This document shows positions 9,412 through 18,034 of a stretch of 64,000 nucleotides of DNA, piece after piece. Origin of the DNA: Burkholderia stagnalis (GTDB lineage: Bacteria; Pseudomonadota; Gammaproteobacteria; Burkholderiales; Burkholderiaceae); assembly GCF_902830275.1 (NCBI RefSeq), contig NZ_CADESW010000001.1:62001-126000 (forward strand), written 5' to 3'. Numbering within the stretch: position 1 is the first letter of the stretch; every line of letters starts with the position of its first letter. Position numbers and translations under genes: made by a program. Under the pieces are notes generated by a model, which was not told the origin of the DNA, did not search any database, and saw only the letters and a list, made by a program, of their open reading frames with translations.

Positions 9412-9687
9412 ATGGAACATCTGGTCCGGATCGTCAACGACACCGATCGCCAAGTGCTGGCCTGGCTCCGTACGCAAGTCGGCGATACCCGCGTGGAACG
9501 CGCGGCGCGGCAGCTCGGGCACACCCGCAAGCCGTATCCGTCGGCCCTGTGCCGATACCTCGGCGTCAGCGCGCCAGCCACGCTGCGCCCGGTCGGGCGG
9601 CCGAGCCCGGTGCGCGACTTCTCGGTCGGCGATCGCTACCTGTCGCTGATCCGCCAGCACCTCGCCGCGCACTCGGCGGGCCGCTAG
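9412..9687 (+). CDS. Small SOS-controlled protein of unknown function
   Basis: A 91-residue basic protein (pI clearly high; many Arg and His), with no signal peptide or membrane segment. GTGAGG ends 6 bp before the ATG at 9412 and serves as ribosome binding site. I do not recognise the family. Two tandem LexA boxes overlap its promoter, so it should be induced by DNA damage. Size, charge and regulation would fit a DNA-binding protein, a polymerase or RecA accessory, or a cell-division inhibitor, but no motif decides between these. It stands alone, with no other SOS gene next to it. Confidence 0.7.
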   Translation: MEHLVRIVNDTDRQVLAWLRTQVGDTRVERAARQLGHTRKPYPSALCRYLGVSAPATLRPVGRPSPVRDFSVGDRYLSLIRQHLAAHSAGR

Positions 9688-9746
9688 CTAGGCACCCGCC
9701 GCCTCGCGCTGCGCATCGAACACTCGCGTGCAGCGGAGGCGAATGC

Positions 9747-9983
9747 ATGCAGCGAAGCGGTCGGTGTTCGAGAAGATCGCGCCGGATACTCGACGTCGGC
9801 GACTGCCTCGCGTTCGACGCGGCCGGCTATGCGTCGCTGGCGCCCGCCGGCGCGAAGGCGGCCAGCGCGAAGGCGGCCAGCACGGCGGTGATCAAGCCAG
9901 AGCCAGAGCCGCGCGCCGGGTGGCGTGCGCTGCTCAGCGAGTGGCGCGCATGGTTGGCTCGTCGGCGATCGGCGGCTTCCTGA
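9747..9983 (+). CDS. Hypothetical small Ala/Arg-rich protein, possibly frameshifted
   Basis: A 78-residue frame preceded by GGAGG at 7 bp spacing. The middle contains an imperfect repeat (AKAAS twice, residues 36-45) and the C-terminus is Trp/Arg-rich. The alternative ATG at 9743, in another frame, reads MHAAKRSVFEKI before turning into Arg-rich noise, while this frame becomes protein-like only after residue 13 (ILDVGDCLAFDAAGY). A single frameshift joining the two would give a better protein, so this may be a broken gene. Function unknown. Confidence 0.4.
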   Translation: MQRSGRCSRRSRRILDVGDCLAFDAAGYASLAPAGAKAASAKAASTAVIKPEPEPRAGWRALLSEWRAWLARRRSAAS

Positions 9984-10025
9984 TGAAAGAGGTCGAACCC
10001 GTCGACCAGCGCGGCTCCCCCGCCG

Positions 10026-10448
10026 TCACCGCGCAGCCCGGCGCCGCTCGATCCACTCGAACGCGGCCATCCCCGCCAGCATCGCGACGACGAAGCCGAT
10101 TCCCTTCGCCGATCCGAAGCCGATCGACACGATCGCCGGCCCCGGACAAAAACCCGCGAGCCCCCACCCGGCGCCGAACGCCGCGCTGCCGGCGACGAGC
10201 CGCACGGTGACCGCGCGCGCCGTCGGCAACTGCATCGGCAGCCCGAGCCACGATTGCGTGCGGCGCCGCGCCCACGCGAACGCGAGCACGCCGACGCCGG
10301 TCGCACCGGCCATCACGAACGCGAGCGACGGATCCCAGCTTCCAGCGAGATCGAGAAACCCGAGCACCTTCCGCGGATTCGCCATGCCCGACACGACGAG
10401 CCCGCCGCCGAACACCAATCCCGCGATGAACGCGAACCACGTTGCCAT
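10026..10448 (-). CDS. YeeE/YedE half-transporter, second subunit (sulfur transport type)
   Basis: A 140-residue membrane protein with about four membrane segments and the conserved segment [10 protein letters not shown] (Cys near residue 110), which marks the second half of YeeE/YedE (TsuA-like, PmpB-like) transporters. It begins 1 bp after the stop of the first half-transporter, so the two are co-translated and probably make a heterodimer in the inner membrane. Family members take up thiosulfate or similar reduced sulfur, using conserved Cys residues in the path. The ArsR gene upstream with redox-type Cys residues fits sulfur handling. Confidence 0.85.
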   Translation of the reverse strand: MATWFAFIAGLVFGGGLVVSGMANPRKVLGFLDLAGSWDPSLAFVMAGATGVGVLAFAWARRRTQSWLGLPMQLPTARAVTVRLVAGSAAFGAGWGLAGFCPGPAIVSIGFGSAKGIGFVVAMLAGMAAFEWIERRRAAR

Positions 10449-10449
10449 G

Positions 10450-10884
10450 TCAGCCTCCCAGCAGGTGCCGCCGCACGAACACCGTCAGGAAGCCGACGGC
10501 CATGAACGTCGCGGTCGCGACGAGCGAGCGCGGCGAGCCGCGCGACAGCCCGCACACGCCGTGGCCGCTCGTGCAGCCGCCGGCATAGCGCGTGCCGATG
10601 CCGACCAGGAAACCGGCGGCCAGCACCACCGGCCAGCCGGCATCCACCTGCGGCACCGCGCCGAACCCCGCCAGCCGCATGACGACCGGCGCGACCACCA
10701 GCCCCGCGACGAACGCGACGCGCCAGCCCCGCTCGCCGCCGCCCGGCGCGAGCAGGCCGCCGACGATGCCGCTGATCCCGGCCACGCGCCCGTTGAACAT
10801 CACGAGCCACGCGGCCGCGAGCCCGATCAGCACGCCGCCCGCCAGCGACAGCCACGGCGTGAAATGCGTCAGGTCAAGCTGCAT
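10450..10884 (-). CDS. YeeE/YedE half-transporter, first subunit (sulfur transport type)
   Basis: A 144-residue integral membrane protein with four predicted segments and the hallmark [14 protein letters not shown] (about residues 101-114), which carries the two Cys residues proposed to contact thiosulfate in TsuA-like proteins. It overlaps the end of the ArsR gene by 11 bp and is followed after 1 bp by the second half-transporter. The trio resembles arsR-pmpAB or bigR-type operons that respond to sulfide or persulfide. Exact substrate is inferred from family only. Confidence 0.85.
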   Translation of the reverse strand: MQLDLTHFTPWLSLAGGVLIGLAAAWLVMFNGRVAGISGIVGGLLAPGGGERGWRVAFVAGLVVAPVVMRLAGFGAVPQVDAGWPVVLAAGFLVGIGTRYAGGCTSGHGVCGLSRGSPRSLVATATFMAVGFLTVFVRRHLLGG

Positions 10885-11224
10885 CGCGAGCCTCCTTGGC
10901 GGCGGGGCCGCAGAACTGCGCGTACAGCACCGCCATCACCGCGATCGCCGCGGGGCTGTCGAGCGAGTAATGGACGTTCTTGCCTTCGCGGCGCGTGCGC
11001 ACCAGCGCGTTGTCCCGCAGCACGCCGAGCTGCTGCGACAGCGTCGGCTGGCGGATGTCGAGCCGCGCCTCGAGCTCGCTCACGCAGCGTTCGCCCTGCG
11101 ACAGCTCGCACATGAGCAACAGGCGATCGGGGTTCGACAGCACCTTCAGCAGCGCACAGGCCGATTCGGCGGCGGCGCGCATCCGGACCGGGTCAGGAAA
11201 GGGAGTGGAGGAATCTGGCGTCAT
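10874..11224 (-). CDS. ArsR-family regulator, BigR/SqrR-like persulfide sensor
   Basis: A 116-residue winged-helix protein with the ArsR recognition segment RQPTLSQQLGVLR. Cys39 (LLMCEL) and Cys105 (AQFCGP) are 66 residues apart, the same spacing as the redox-active pair in BigR (Cys42/Cys108) and SqrR (Cys41/Cys107), which form a tetrasulfide bridge with persulfides and then release DNA. Cys23 and Cys47 are additional. It heads an operon with two YeeE/YedE transporters and lies next to a 24-bp palindrome. It is therefore likely a repressor relieved by sulfide, polysulfide or oxidant. Confidence 0.85.
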   Translation of the reverse strand: MTPDSSTPFPDPVRMRAAAESACALLKVLSNPDRLLLMCELSQGERCVSELEARLDIRQPTLSQQLGVLRDNALVRTRREGKNVHYSLDSPAAIAVMAVLYAQFCGPAAKEARDAA

Positions 11225-11251
11225 CGAGGGCTCGGGACAATCTACTTCTCG

Positions 11252-11275
11252 ACATTATATAAATTTATATAATGT
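11252..11275. promoter_or_regulatory. Perfect 24-bp AT palindrome, ArsR/BigR-type operator
   Basis: ACATTATATAAA is followed at once by its exact reverse complement, giving a 24-bp perfect palindrome centred between 11263 and 11264, 28 bp upstream of the ArsR start. It consists almost only of A and T in very GC-rich surroundings. BigR-type boxes are AT-rich inverted repeats of this kind placed over the promoter. It is the natural binding site for the adjacent regulator. Confidence 0.75.
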
Positions 11276-11386
11276 TTGCCAGTACGCAACCCGCTCGACG
11301 TGCATTCCCGCGCTCAGGCTTCGTCGTCCGCGCTCGCGTCGATGAGCTGCGCCCCATCCGCCGTCTTTGTCGCCGCTCGCACCCCG

Positions 11387-12649
11387 TCAGGCGTCGTCGC
11401 AGCGCCCGTCCAGCAGCAGCGTGCCGACCCGCGCCGGCACGAGCGGCGAGCGCGGCGCGGGCGGCGTCCAGCCGAACAGCGCCTGCGCGGCCGCGCCGCA
11501 TACACGGCCCTGGCACGCGCCCATTCCGCAGCGCGACTGCAGCTTCGCGGCCGTCCAGCCGGCTTCGTTCACGAGCGCGTCGTAGCGCACGTCCTCGCAG
11601 CGGCAGACGAGCGTATCGGGCCGCGCGAGCGTGCGAACCGCCTCGCGGATCGCGAACCGTTCGCGCACCGCATCCGCGAACGCCTGCCAGCGGGCGCGGC
11701 GGGCAATCAGCTCGGCGAGCCGCGCCGTCTGCCCGGTCGCCGCGCAGCCGGCGATCTCGCCTTCGACCATCGCCAGCTCGCTGCCGCCGACGCCCGTGCA
11801 CTCGCCCGCCGCAAAATGCCCGGCGCGGCTCGTGCGCTGGTGCGCATCGACCGCCACTGCGCCGTTCTCGATCCGGCAGCCGAGATGGCTCGGCAGCGCC
11901 GTGTTCGGCACCAGCCCGAAGCCGCACGCGAGCCGGTCGCACGCCACCTCGAATTCGCGGCCGCCCTGCCGGATCCGCACGCCTTCGAGCCGCGTGCCGC
12001 CGAACGCTTCGACCACGTGCGCATCGGCGCGATAGACCGACGTGATCAACCGCGCAGCCTGTGCGAGCTTCGACGGCCAGCGCCACAGCCCCGCACCGAA
12101 ACCGGCCACGTCCGCCCACGCGGCCTGTTCGAGCACGTGCAGCACCTGCGCGCCCCGCTCGCGCGCCGTCGCGGCGCTCGCCAGCAGCAGCGGCCCGCTG
12201 CCGGCGATCAGCGTGCGCTGCCCGCGCACGTCGAGGCCGTGCTTGATCAGCGCCTGCAGCCCGCCCGCGCCGGTGACGCCCGGCAGCGTCCAGCCGGGGA
12301 ACGGCAGCAGCAGCTCGCGTGCGCCGCAGCACAGGATCAGCGCGCGGTATTCAAGCAGCAGCCCGCGTTCGTCGTCTTCGAGCAGCAGCGTGCCGGGGCC
12401 CGATTCGGCGACGATGCGCGTGGCCGCCAGATGCCGCACGTTCGAGTGCCGCAATACCGCGAAACGTTCGGCCGCGGCCGGCGGCGCCGCGACGCCGGGC
12501 CCCTGCCGCCAGATCTGCCCGCCCGCGCGCGGGTTGTCGTCGACGATCGCGACCGATGCGCCGCCCCGCAGCGCCGCCTGCGCGGCCGACAGCCCGGCCG
12601 GGCCCGCGCCGACGATCGCGACGTCGACGCTCAGATGTTCGTGTCTCAT
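11387..12649 (-). CDS. D-hydroxyproline dehydrogenase, FAD/NAD-type subunit with BFD-like 2Fe-2S end
   Basis: A 420-residue pyridine-nucleotide-disulfide-type oxidoreductase. A dinucleotide-binding GAGPAG motif lies at 14-19, an internal second one (LIAGSGPLLLA) near 165-175, and a C-terminal Cys cluster (CRCED, then CGMGACQGRVC) is a BFD-like 2Fe-2S site. This is the large HcnB-like subunit of heteromeric D-hydroxyproline dehydrogenases, which pass electrons from cis-4-hydroxy-D-proline to the respiratory chain. It overlaps the small ferredoxin-like subunit gene by 4 bp and is last in the operon epimerase - FAD oxidase subunit - 2Fe-2S subunit - this gene. Hydrogen cyanide synthase subunits are homologous; the epimerase next door rules for hydroxyproline. 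Confidence 0.88.
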   Translation of the reverse strand: MRHEHLSVDVAIVGAGPAGLSAAQAALRGGASVAIVDDNPRAGGQIWRQGPGVAAPPAAAERFAVLRHSNVRHLAATRIVAESGPGTLLLEDDERGLLLEYRALILCCGARELLLPFPGWTLPGVTGAGGLQALIKHGLDVRGQRTLIAGSGPLLLASAATARERGAQVLHVLEQAAWADVAGFGAGLWRWPSKLAQAARLITSVYRADAHVVEAFGGTRLEGVRIRQGGREFEVACDRLACGFGLVPNTALPSHLGCRIENGAVAVDAHQRTSRAGHFAAGECTGVGGSELAMVEGEIAGCAATGQTARLAELIARRARWQAFADAVRERFAIREAVRTLARPDTLVCRCEDVRYDALVNEAGWTAAKLQSRCGMGACQGRVCGAAAQALFGWTPPAPRSPLVPARVGTLLLDGRCDDA

Positions 12650-12879
12650 CGCGTGCGCTCCACCTGCATGCCTTCGCGGCACAGCGTCTGGCACGCGAGC
12701 CGGCGGCGGCCGTCGATCGTCATCCTGCACTCCTGGCAGATGCCCATTCCGCAAAACGGCGCGCGCGGCGCGCCCGTGCACGACGTGCGGGTCGTGTCGT
12801 CGCCGCTCGACGCGACGGCGGCGGCGACGGTCACGCCGTCGGCCACCGTCAGCTCGCGGCCATCCAGATGAATGATCAT
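12646..12879 (-). CDS. D-hydroxyproline dehydrogenase, small 2Fe-2S subunit
   Basis: A 77-residue ferredoxin-like subunit with Cys43-x4-Cys48-x2-Cys51-x11-Cys63, the plant-type 2Fe-2S ligand pattern seen in HcnA-like small subunits. It overlaps both neighbours by 4 bp (ATGA at each junction), so production of the three dehydrogenase subunits is coupled. It would carry electrons between the two flavin subunits. An additional Cys at 34 and one at 67 are not part of the pattern. Confidence 0.88.
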   Translation of the reverse strand: MIIHLDGRELTVADGVTVAAAVASSGDDTTRTSCTGAPRAPFCGMGICQECRMTIDGRRRLACQTLCREGMQVERTR

Positions 12880-14003
12880 GAAATTGCTCCAGCCACAGGG
12901 GACGTCGACAGGAAACGTCCCGGCAAATACGGTTCGGCGTCGATCGGCGGCCGCTCGCCGAACATCAGCGCGGCAAGCAGCCGCGCACTGCCCGGCGCGG
13001 TCGTGACGCCCAGCCCTTCGTGCCCGACCGCGAGCCACACGCCGGGGCGTGCGGGGTGCTCGCCGAGCAGCGGCAGGCCGTCCGGGCTCGCGGCGCGAAA
13101 GCCCGTCCATGCGCGAATGCCGTTCAGGTCGGCCAGCGCCGGCAGGTAGCCGACCGCGCGGCGCAGCATGCGCGCGAGCACGGGTGGCTCGACGCGCGGG
13201 TCCTCGGTGTCGAACTGCCGCGACGAGCCGATCAGCAACTGGCCGGTCGGGCGCGGCTGCACGTTGAACGCGACCGACGTGCCGTCGCTCGCATGCGCGC
13301 TCGCCGCGTAACCGAGCTCGACGAGCTGGTGCGACACCCGGCCCGGATAACGGTCGGTGATCAGCAGATGCCCCTTCTTCGGCCGCAGCGGCAGTTCGGG
13401 CAGCAACGTGCGTGCGGCGACGCCGTTCGCCACAACCACGCGCTCCGCGCGCAGCCTCTCGCCGCTCGCGAGCTTTACGCGCGGCCCGTCGGCCTCGACC
13501 ACCTTCTCGCGGCGCAGCGTGACGCCCGGCGCGCGCTGAAGCAGCCAGCTCGCCGCCACGGGCGCATAGAGGATGCCGTCGCCGGGAATCTTCAGCGCGC
13601 CGCCGAGGCCGGCGCGCAGCATCGGTTCGAGCGCGGCCAGCGCCGCGCCGTCGATCAGCTCGCCCGCCACGCCGTGCGCGGCGAGCGTCGCCTGCTTCGC
13701 GCGCGCGAGGTCCATCTCGTTCGCATCGGCGGCGAGCCACAGCGTGCCGCAGTTGCGATATGCGCACCCGTCGGGCATCTGCGCGCTCAGCGCGCGCCAC
13801 AATTCGATCGAGTAATGGCTCAGCGCGAGCTCGGCGGCGTTGTCGTCCATCGCGACGAGGTGCCCCATGCCCGCGCCGGTCGCGCCGCCGCTCGCGTCGT
13901 CGAGCACCAGCACGCGCAGCCCGCGCAATGCGAACTCGTGCGCGCAGGCCGCGCCGACGATGCCGGCGCCGATCACGATGACGTCGGTCTTCACGTCGCT
14001 CAC
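12876..14003 (-). CDS. D-hydroxyproline dehydrogenase, DadA-like FAD subunit
   Basis: A 375-residue D-amino-acid oxidase-type protein: N-terminal [14 protein letters not shown] is the FAD-binding Rossmann motif, and the C-terminal [18 protein letters not shown] segment closes the flavin site. It should oxidise cis-4-hydroxy-D-proline to 1-pyrroline-4-hydroxy-2-carboxylate. The GTG start at 14003 overlaps the epimerase stop (GTGA), which decides it over later starts. It is the catalytic subunit of the three-subunit enzyme encoded here. Confidence 0.88.
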   Translation of the reverse strand: MSDVKTDVIVIGAGIVGAACAHEFALRGLRVLVLDDASGGATGAGMGHLVAMDDNAAELALSHYSIELWRALSAQMPDGCAYRNCGTLWLAADANEMDLARAKQATLAAHGVAGELIDGAALAALEPMLRAGLGGALKIPGDGILYAPVAASWLLQRAPGVTLRREKVVEADGPRVKLASGERLRAERVVVANGVAARTLLPELPLRPKKGHLLITDRYPGRVSHQLVELGYAASAHASDGTSVAFNVQPRPTGQLLIGSSRQFDTEDPRVEPPVLARMLRRAVGYLPALADLNGIRAWTGFRAASPDGLPLLGEHPARPGVWLAVGHEGLGVTTAPGSARLLAALMFGERPPIDAEPYLPGRFLSTSPVAGAIS

Positions 14004-14932
14004 GACACGATGCCCCAGCCGAACGGATCGTCGTCCTCGATCAGCAGCGTCGCTTCCGCGCTCAGGTGCGCGCTGCCGCGGATCGTCGGCACGATGCCGC
14101 CGTCGCTTGCGGCGTAGCTCGCGTGGAATACGCTGCCGATCACGCTCGCCTGCCGCCACACGACGCCCGGCGCGAGCTTGCCGTCCGCGGCGAGGCACGC
14201 GAGCTTCGCGCTCGTGCCGGTGCCGCACGGCGAGCGGTCGTACGCGAGGCCCGGGCACAGCACGAAGCTGCGGCTGTCGTGCTCGGGATCGTCGGCGAAC
14301 AGCTCGATGTGGTCGATCTCGCCGCCGTTCGCGCCGGTGATGCCCGCGCGTTCGAGCCCTGCGCGCACGGCCGACGCGTAGGCGGTCAGCGCCGCGACGT
14401 TGTCGCCGGCGACGCGCTGCCCGTGGCCGCTGATCAGGAAGAACCAGTTGCCGCCCCACGCGATGTCGCCCTTCACCGGGCCATGGCCCGGCACGTCGAC
14501 GATGACGTCCTTCGCGTGGCGATACGCGAGCACGTTGCGCACGCTGACCGACAGGTCGTCGTGCAGCGTCGCCTCGACGGTGCCGACCGGCGTCTCGATC
14601 TTGTGCACGCCCGGCGCGATGCGGCCCATGTGATGCAGCGTGCGCACGACGCCGATCGTGCCGTGCCCGCACATGCCGAGATAGCCGGAATTGTTGAAGA
14701 AGATCACGCCGGCGGCCGCGTCGGGCGACACCGGCTCGCACAGCAGCGCGCCGACCAGCACGTCGCTGCCGCGCGGCTCGAGAATGCACGCGGTGCGATA
14801 GCGGTCGTGCTCGCGCGCGAGCACGTCGCGCCGCTCGGCCATCGAGCCGTTGCCGAGCGCGGGAAAACCGGACACGACGAGCCGCGTGGGTTCGCCGCCG
14901 GTGTGCGAATCGATGATCTGGATGCGCTTCAT
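14000..14932 (-). CDS. 4-hydroxyproline 2-epimerase
   Basis: A 310-residue member of the proline racemase superfamily. With the start at 14932 the two catalytic Cys fall at 88 (MCGHGT) and 236 (SPCGTGT), the same numbers as in characterised 4-hydroxyproline epimerases; both are Cys, so this is not the Thr-containing trans-3-hydroxyproline dehydratase branch. It interconverts trans-4-hydroxy-L-proline and cis-4-hydroxy-D-proline, the first step of the pathway. An in-frame ATG one codon upstream (14935) is equally possible. It is first in the minus-strand operon and is divergent from the deaminase operon. Confidence 0.92.
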   Translation of the reverse strand: MKRIQIIDSHTGGEPTRLVVSGFPALGNGSMAERRDVLAREHDRYRTACILEPRGSDVLVGALLCEPVSPDAAAGVIFFNNSGYLGMCGHGTIGVVRTLHHMGRIAPGVHKIETPVGTVEATLHDDLSVSVRNVLAYRHAKDVIVDVPGHGPVKGDIAWGGNWFFLISGHGQRVAGDNVAALTAYASAVRAGLERAGITGANGGEIDHIELFADDPEHDSRSFVLCPGLAYDRSPCGTGTSAKLACLAADGKLAPGVVWRQASVIGSVFHASYAASDGGIVPTIRGSAHLSAEATLLIEDDDPFGWGIVS

Positions 14933-15015
14933 CATGCGTCGTCCGAAAGTGGGGAAAGGAGCACAGCTTCCTCCGTCGCGCGTCCGCCCGCTTGTGGATT
15001 TTCGATGAGGACGAC

Positions 15016-15078
15016 GACGAAATCGGCACAACGCCGGGCGCCCTCCACGCCGCTTTCGGCGACTATGCCGATTTCGTC
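15016..15078. promoter_or_regulatory. Widely spaced perfect inverted repeat between the divergent hydroxyproline operons
   Basis: GACGAAATCGGCA (15016-15028) and its exact reverse complement TGCCGATTTCGTC (15066-15078) face each other, with 37 bp between arms and 50 bp from one arm start to the other, close to five helical turns. The pair lies centrally in the 250-bp gap between the epimerase and deaminase starts. It looks like two half-sites for one regulator serving both directions. No candidate regulator gene lies inside the pathway cluster. Confidence 0.6.
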
Positions 15079-15183
15079 ATTTTGCTCCGGGAAACGACTC
15101 AAGCGCGACGGGGGTTTGCGCGGCGATACTGGTCACCACACCGACACCTGTCGGCCGAACGATACGAACCGTAGGAGATTTCA

Positions 15184-16104
15184 GTGAGCCGCAAAGCCAT
15201 TCAATGGACCGGGGTTTTCCCGGCCGTCAGCACCCAGTTCAAGCCGGACTTTTCCCTCGACATCGACGCCACGCACCGCGTGGTGAAGAACCTGGTGAAC
15301 GACGGCGTGTCGGGCCTCGTGGTCTGCGGCACGGTCGGCGAGAACACGTCGCTGTCCACGTCGGAAAAGCTCCAGGTGATCGAAGCGGCGCGCGACGCGG
15401 CCGGCGGCAAGATCCCGGTGATCGCCGGCATCGCCGAGTTCACCACCGAGTTCGCACGCAACACCGTGCGTGAAGCGCAGCGCGTCGGCGTCGACGGCGT
15501 GATGGTGATGCCCGCGCTGGTCTACTCGGCGAAGCCGCACGAGACAGCCGCGCACTTCCGCGCGGTCGCGACCAGCACCGACCTGCCGGTGATGGTCTAC
15601 AACAACCCGCCGATCTACAAGAACGACGTGACGCCCGACGTGCTGATCGCGCTGCAGGATTGCGAGAACATCGTCTGCTTCAAGGATTCGTCGGGCGACA
15701 CGCGCCGCTTCATCGACCTGCGCAACGCGGTGGGCGACCGCTTCGTGCTGTTCGCGGGCCTCGACGACGTGGTGGTCGAGAGCATCGCCGTGGGCGCCGA
15801 AGGCTGGGTGTCGGGCATGTCGAATGCGTTCCCGAAGGAAGGCGAGACGCTGTTCCGCCTCGCGAAGCAGAAGCGTTTCGACGAAGCGCTCGCGCTGTAT
15901 CGCTGGTTCATGCCGCTGCTGCACCTCGACGCGCGCCCGGACCTCGTGCAGTGCATCAAGCTGTGCGAAGAGCTGGTCGGCCGCGGCAGCGCGGTCACGC
16001 GCCCGCCGCGCCTCGCGCTGCAGGGCGACACGCTCGCGGAAGTGAAGGCGATCGTCGCGAAGGCGCTCGAAAACCGTCCCGCACTGCCGGACGTCGGCCT
16101 CTGA
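15184..16104 (+). CDS. 1-Pyrroline-4-hydroxy-2-carboxylate deaminase (DapA/NAL family)
   Basis: A 306-residue TIM-barrel protein of the dihydrodipicolinate synthase / N-acetylneuraminate lyase family. The Schiff-base Lys is Lys167 (CFKDSSGD) and the conserved Tyr is Tyr139 (VYNNP). In this setting it should convert 1-pyrroline-4-hydroxy-2-carboxylate to 2-oxoglutarate semialdehyde with loss of ammonia. The GTG start at 15184 is supported by TAGGAG 7-8 bp upstream. It heads the plus-strand operon with permease, aldehyde dehydrogenase and reductase. Other DapA-type lyases are possible by sequence alone; context is decisive. Confidence 0.9.
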   Translation: MSRKAIQWTGVFPAVSTQFKPDFSLDIDATHRVVKNLVNDGVSGLVVCGTVGENTSLSTSEKLQVIEAARDAAGGKIPVIAGIAEFTTEFARNTVREAQRVGVDGVMVMPALVYSAKPHETAAHFRAVATSTDLPVMVYNNPPIYKNDVTPDVLIALQDCENIVCFKDSSGDTRRFIDLRNAVGDRFVLFAGLDDVVVESIAVGAEGWVSGMSNAFPKEGETLFRLAKQKRFDEALALYRWFMPLLHLDARPDLVQCIKLCEELVGRGSAVTRPPRLALQGDTLAEVKAIVAKALENRPALPDVGL

Positions 16105-16343
16105 TCGACTTCCCCCCGGCGGCGGCGCACAGGCTTCCCCTTCGCGCGCCGCCGCTTCCCGTCCGGCATGGCCCGCGCGGGCCCGTTCACGCCGACGCCA
16201 GCCCGCGTCGCGCGTGAACCGGCCCCGCGGCCCGCCCCGGTCGATCGAACCGGGCGCCGCCGGCCGGCAGGCGCGCGCCGCTGCTCCGTGGGAGCGCGGC
16301 GCGATTTCCGCCGTTGCCGACATTCCCATAGGAGACACAGCCC

Positions 16344-17969
16344 ATGCCAGGCCAAGGCAATGCACGACCGTCCGTGCCGCTTTCCCGTTCCGCGCACCCC
16401 GACGCGGGCCACGGGAAGTTCAAGAAACAGCTGTCGCTGACCGACCTCACGTTCATCGGTCTCGGCGCCATCTTTGGATCGGGGTGGCTGTTCGCCGCGA
16501 GTCACGTGTCGACGATCGCGGGCCCGGCCGGCATCTTCTCGTGGCTGCTCGGCGGCTTCGCGGTGCTGCTGCTCGGCATCGTCTACTGCGAACTCGGCGC
16601 CGCGCTACCGCGCGCGGGCGGCGTGGTGCGCTACCCGGTGTTCTCGCACGGCCCGCTGCTCGGCTACCTGATGGGCTTCATCACGCTGATCGCCTTTTCG
16701 AGCCTGATCGCGATCGAAGTCGTCGCCGCGCGCCAATATGCGGCCGCGTGGTTTCCGGGGCTGACGGCCGAAGGATCGAGCGACCCGACGACGCTCGGCT
16801 GGCTCGTGCAGGCCGCGCTCCTCGGTTTCTTCTTCTACCTGAACTATTCGAGCGTGAAGACGTTCGCGAAGGCGAACAACATCATCAGCATCTTCAAGTT
16901 CATCGTGCCGCTGTCGGTGATCGCGGTGCTGTTCACGTTCTTCAAGCCCGCGAACCTGACCATGCACGGCTTCGCGCCGTTCGGCATGCCGGGCATCGAG
17001 ATGGCGGTGTCGGCGGGCGGCATCATCTTCGCGTACCTCGGGCTCACGCCGATCGTGTCGGTCGCGAGCGAGGTGCGCAATCCGCAGCGCACGATCCCGA
17101 TCGCGCTGATCCTGTCGATCGTGCTGTCGACGCTGATCTACGTGCTGCTCCAGCTCGCGTTCATCGGCAGCATTCCGACGGACATGCTCGCCGCCGGCTG
17201 GCACGACGTCAGCAAGGCGTTCTCGCTGCCCTACCGCGACATCGCGCTCGCGCTCGGCGTCGGCTGGCTCGCGGTGATGGTCGTCGCCGACGCGATGATC
17301 TCGCCGAGCGGCTGCGGCAACATCTACATGAACGCGACGCCGCGCGTCGTGTACGGCTGGGCGAAGACGGGCACCTTCTTCAAGGTGTTCACGCGCGTCG
17401 ACGAAGCGTCCGGCATTCCGCGCGCGGGCCTGTGGCTCACCTTCGGGCTCTCGATCTTCTGGACGCTGCCGTTCCCGTCGTGGGAAGCGCTGATCAACAT
17501 CGTGTCGGCCGCGCTGGTGCTCAGCTACGCGGTCGCGCCCGTGTCGGTCGCGGCGCTGCGGCGCACCGCGCCCGACCTGCCGCGGCCGTTCCGCGCGAGC
17601 GCGTTCGCGATCACCGGCCCCGCGTCGTTCGTGATCGCCGCGCTGATCGTCTACTGGTCGGGCTGGAGCACCGTGTCCTGGCTGCTCGGGCTGCAGATCG
17701 CGATGTTCGCGATCTATCTCGCGTGCCGCCGCTGGGTGCCGACCGCGCACCTGAGCCTCGCCGAACAGGTGCGCTCGTCGGCGTGGCTGATCGCGTTCTA
17801 CGCGGCGATGATCGCGCTGTCGTATTTCGGCGGCTTCGGCGGCACCGGCGCGCTCGCGCATCCGTACGACACGGTTGTCGTCGCGGCCGTCGCGCTCGTC
17901 ATCTACTACTGGGGGGCGAACACCGGCGTGCCGTCCGCGAAGCTGCAGCTCGACGACGACGAGGGCTGA
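16344..17969 (+). CDS. APC-superfamily amino acid permease (probable hydroxyproline uptake)
   Basis: A 541-residue integral membrane protein with about 12-14 membrane segments. The first contains [14 protein letters not shown], the substrate-binding GxG region of APC transporters. GGAGACACAG precedes the ATG. It lies between the deaminase and the semialdehyde dehydrogenase, so hydroxyproline or proline is the expected substrate; this is inferred from location. The C-terminal tail ends with acidic residues (LDDDEG). Confidence 0.85.
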   Translation: MPGQGNARPSVPLSRSAHPDAGHGKFKKQLSLTDLTFIGLGAIFGSGWLFAASHVSTIAGPAGIFSWLLGGFAVLLLGIVYCELGAALPRAGGVVRYPVFSHGPLLGYLMGFITLIAFSSLIAIEVVAARQYAAAWFPGLTAEGSSDPTTLGWLVQAALLGFFFYLNYSSVKTFAKANNIISIFKFIVPLSVIAVLFTFFKPANLTMHGFAPFGMPGIEMAVSAGGIIFAYLGLTPIVSVASEVRNPQRTIPIALILSIVLSTLIYVLLQLAFIGSIPTDMLAAGWHDVSKAFSLPYRDIALALGVGWLAVMVVADAMISPSGCGNIYMNATPRVVYGWAKTGTFFKVFTRVDEASGIPRAGLWLTFGLSIFWTLPFPSWEALINIVSAALVLSYAVAPVSVAALRRTAPDLPRPFRASAFAITGPASFVIAALIVYWSGWSTVSWLLGLQIAMFAIYLACRRWVPTAHLSLAEQVRSSAWLIAFYAAMIALSYFGGFGGTGALAHPYDTVVVAAVALVIYYWGANTGVPSAKLQLDDDEG

Positions 17970-18034
17970 CGCCTCCTTCCCTTTTTTCATCGGCCGGGCC
18001 GCGCGCCCGGCCCGCACTTTTTTCGAGGAGAACC

